From: Bacteriovoracaceae bacterium | Lineage (GTDB): Bacteria > Bdellovibrionota > Bacteriovoracia > Bacteriovoracales > Bacteriovoracaceae | Reading direction: 5' to 3' | Assembly (NCBI GenBank): GCA_018675575.1 | Contig: JABGXW010000062.1 | Coordinates: forward strand, 1-34,003 | DNA: 34,003 nt | Shown: positions 33,893 through 34,003 of the stretch, one piece after another | How the letters are laid out: every line of letters begins with the position of its first letter | Numbering within the stretch: position 1 is the stretch's first letter | Notes under the pieces: generated by a model | Database searches by the model: none | What the model was told of the DNA's origin: nothing | Seen by the model: only the letters and a program-made list of their open reading frames with translations | Program-made: the position numbers and the translations under genes

Positions 33893-34003
33893 GTCTTCAG
33901 CACATGTGGGACAACCACGCTCTTTTATGTCCTAACACAGCATAACCATACTCGAACTATTATTGTATTTTTTTCGCATCTCTAATGTTAATTGTTTCTT
34001 TTC
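33893..34003. other. Right-edge tail without an assignable gene
   Basis: No complete gene fits. Two minus-strand frames stay open from the right edge before stopping (one at the TAG near 33932, one at a TAA near 33962), so the 3' end of a convergent gene may begin here, but I cannot choose between them. Confidence 0.3.

Overview
The window is AT-rich and gene-dense, and most of its proteins are built for the cell envelope: signal peptides, lipoboxes, a Tat signal, beta-barrels, TPR scaffolds and ion-driven motor subunits. The mix suggests a Gram-negative deltaproteobacterium-like predator or relative (Bdellovibrionota, perhaps a low-GC Bacteriovoracales member). It includes a gliding-type TolQ/TolR machine with an FHA/TonB-like protein, a PilZ protein, DUF1501-like and cytochrome lipoproteins, and an LpoB/LPP20/COG3014 lipoprotein set. 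The taxonomic call is inference; no rRNA or marker gene is present.

Left edge (1-1284, minus strand): the start of a proline-rich repeat lipoprotein that runs off the window (1-299), then a membrane-anchored PilZ protein (553-1284).

Region A (1395-10909, plus strand): nine tightly packed, mostly overlapping genes resembling the Glt/Agl/Nfs envelope machinery of Myxococcus. They encode a beta-barrel, a periplasmic TPR protein, a small exported protein, one TolQ/ExbB and two TolR/ExbD proteins, a 900-residue exported TPR protein, a TPR lipoprotein, and an FHA-like / single-TM / AgmX-PglI-type C-terminal protein. Together these could transmit proton-motive force from the inner membrane to the outer membrane. 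One TPR gene appears to start at a non-ATG codon: its signal peptide is encoded upstream of its first ATG.

Region B (10910-19013): a convergent gap with a small Cys-containing minus-strand ORF (11011-11190) and a tRNA-tail-like fragment. It is followed by a four-gene minus-strand operon (transcribed 19013 to 11229) for exported proteins: a mono-haem DUF1588-like protein, a lipoprotein, a Tat-exported DUF1501-like protein and a 1340-residue tri-haem lipoprotein.

Region C (19409-21698, plus): a PAP2 phosphatase overlapping an EptA-type phosphoethanolamine transferase, a lipid A remodelling pair.

Region D (21906-27901, plus): a six-gene operon for a FecR-domain protein, a lipoprotein, an LPP20-like protein, an LpoB-like lipoprotein, a COG3014-like lipoprotein and an exported papain-family cysteine protease. 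It probably acts in peptidoglycan and outer membrane biology.

Region E (27902-34003): a class 3 type aldehyde dehydrogenase whose stop abuts that of the protease; a secreted coiled-coil protein downstream of a 784-residue secreted protein of unknown function (minus strand); and two plus-strand exported proteins, one small and Cys-containing, one probably a beta-barrel.
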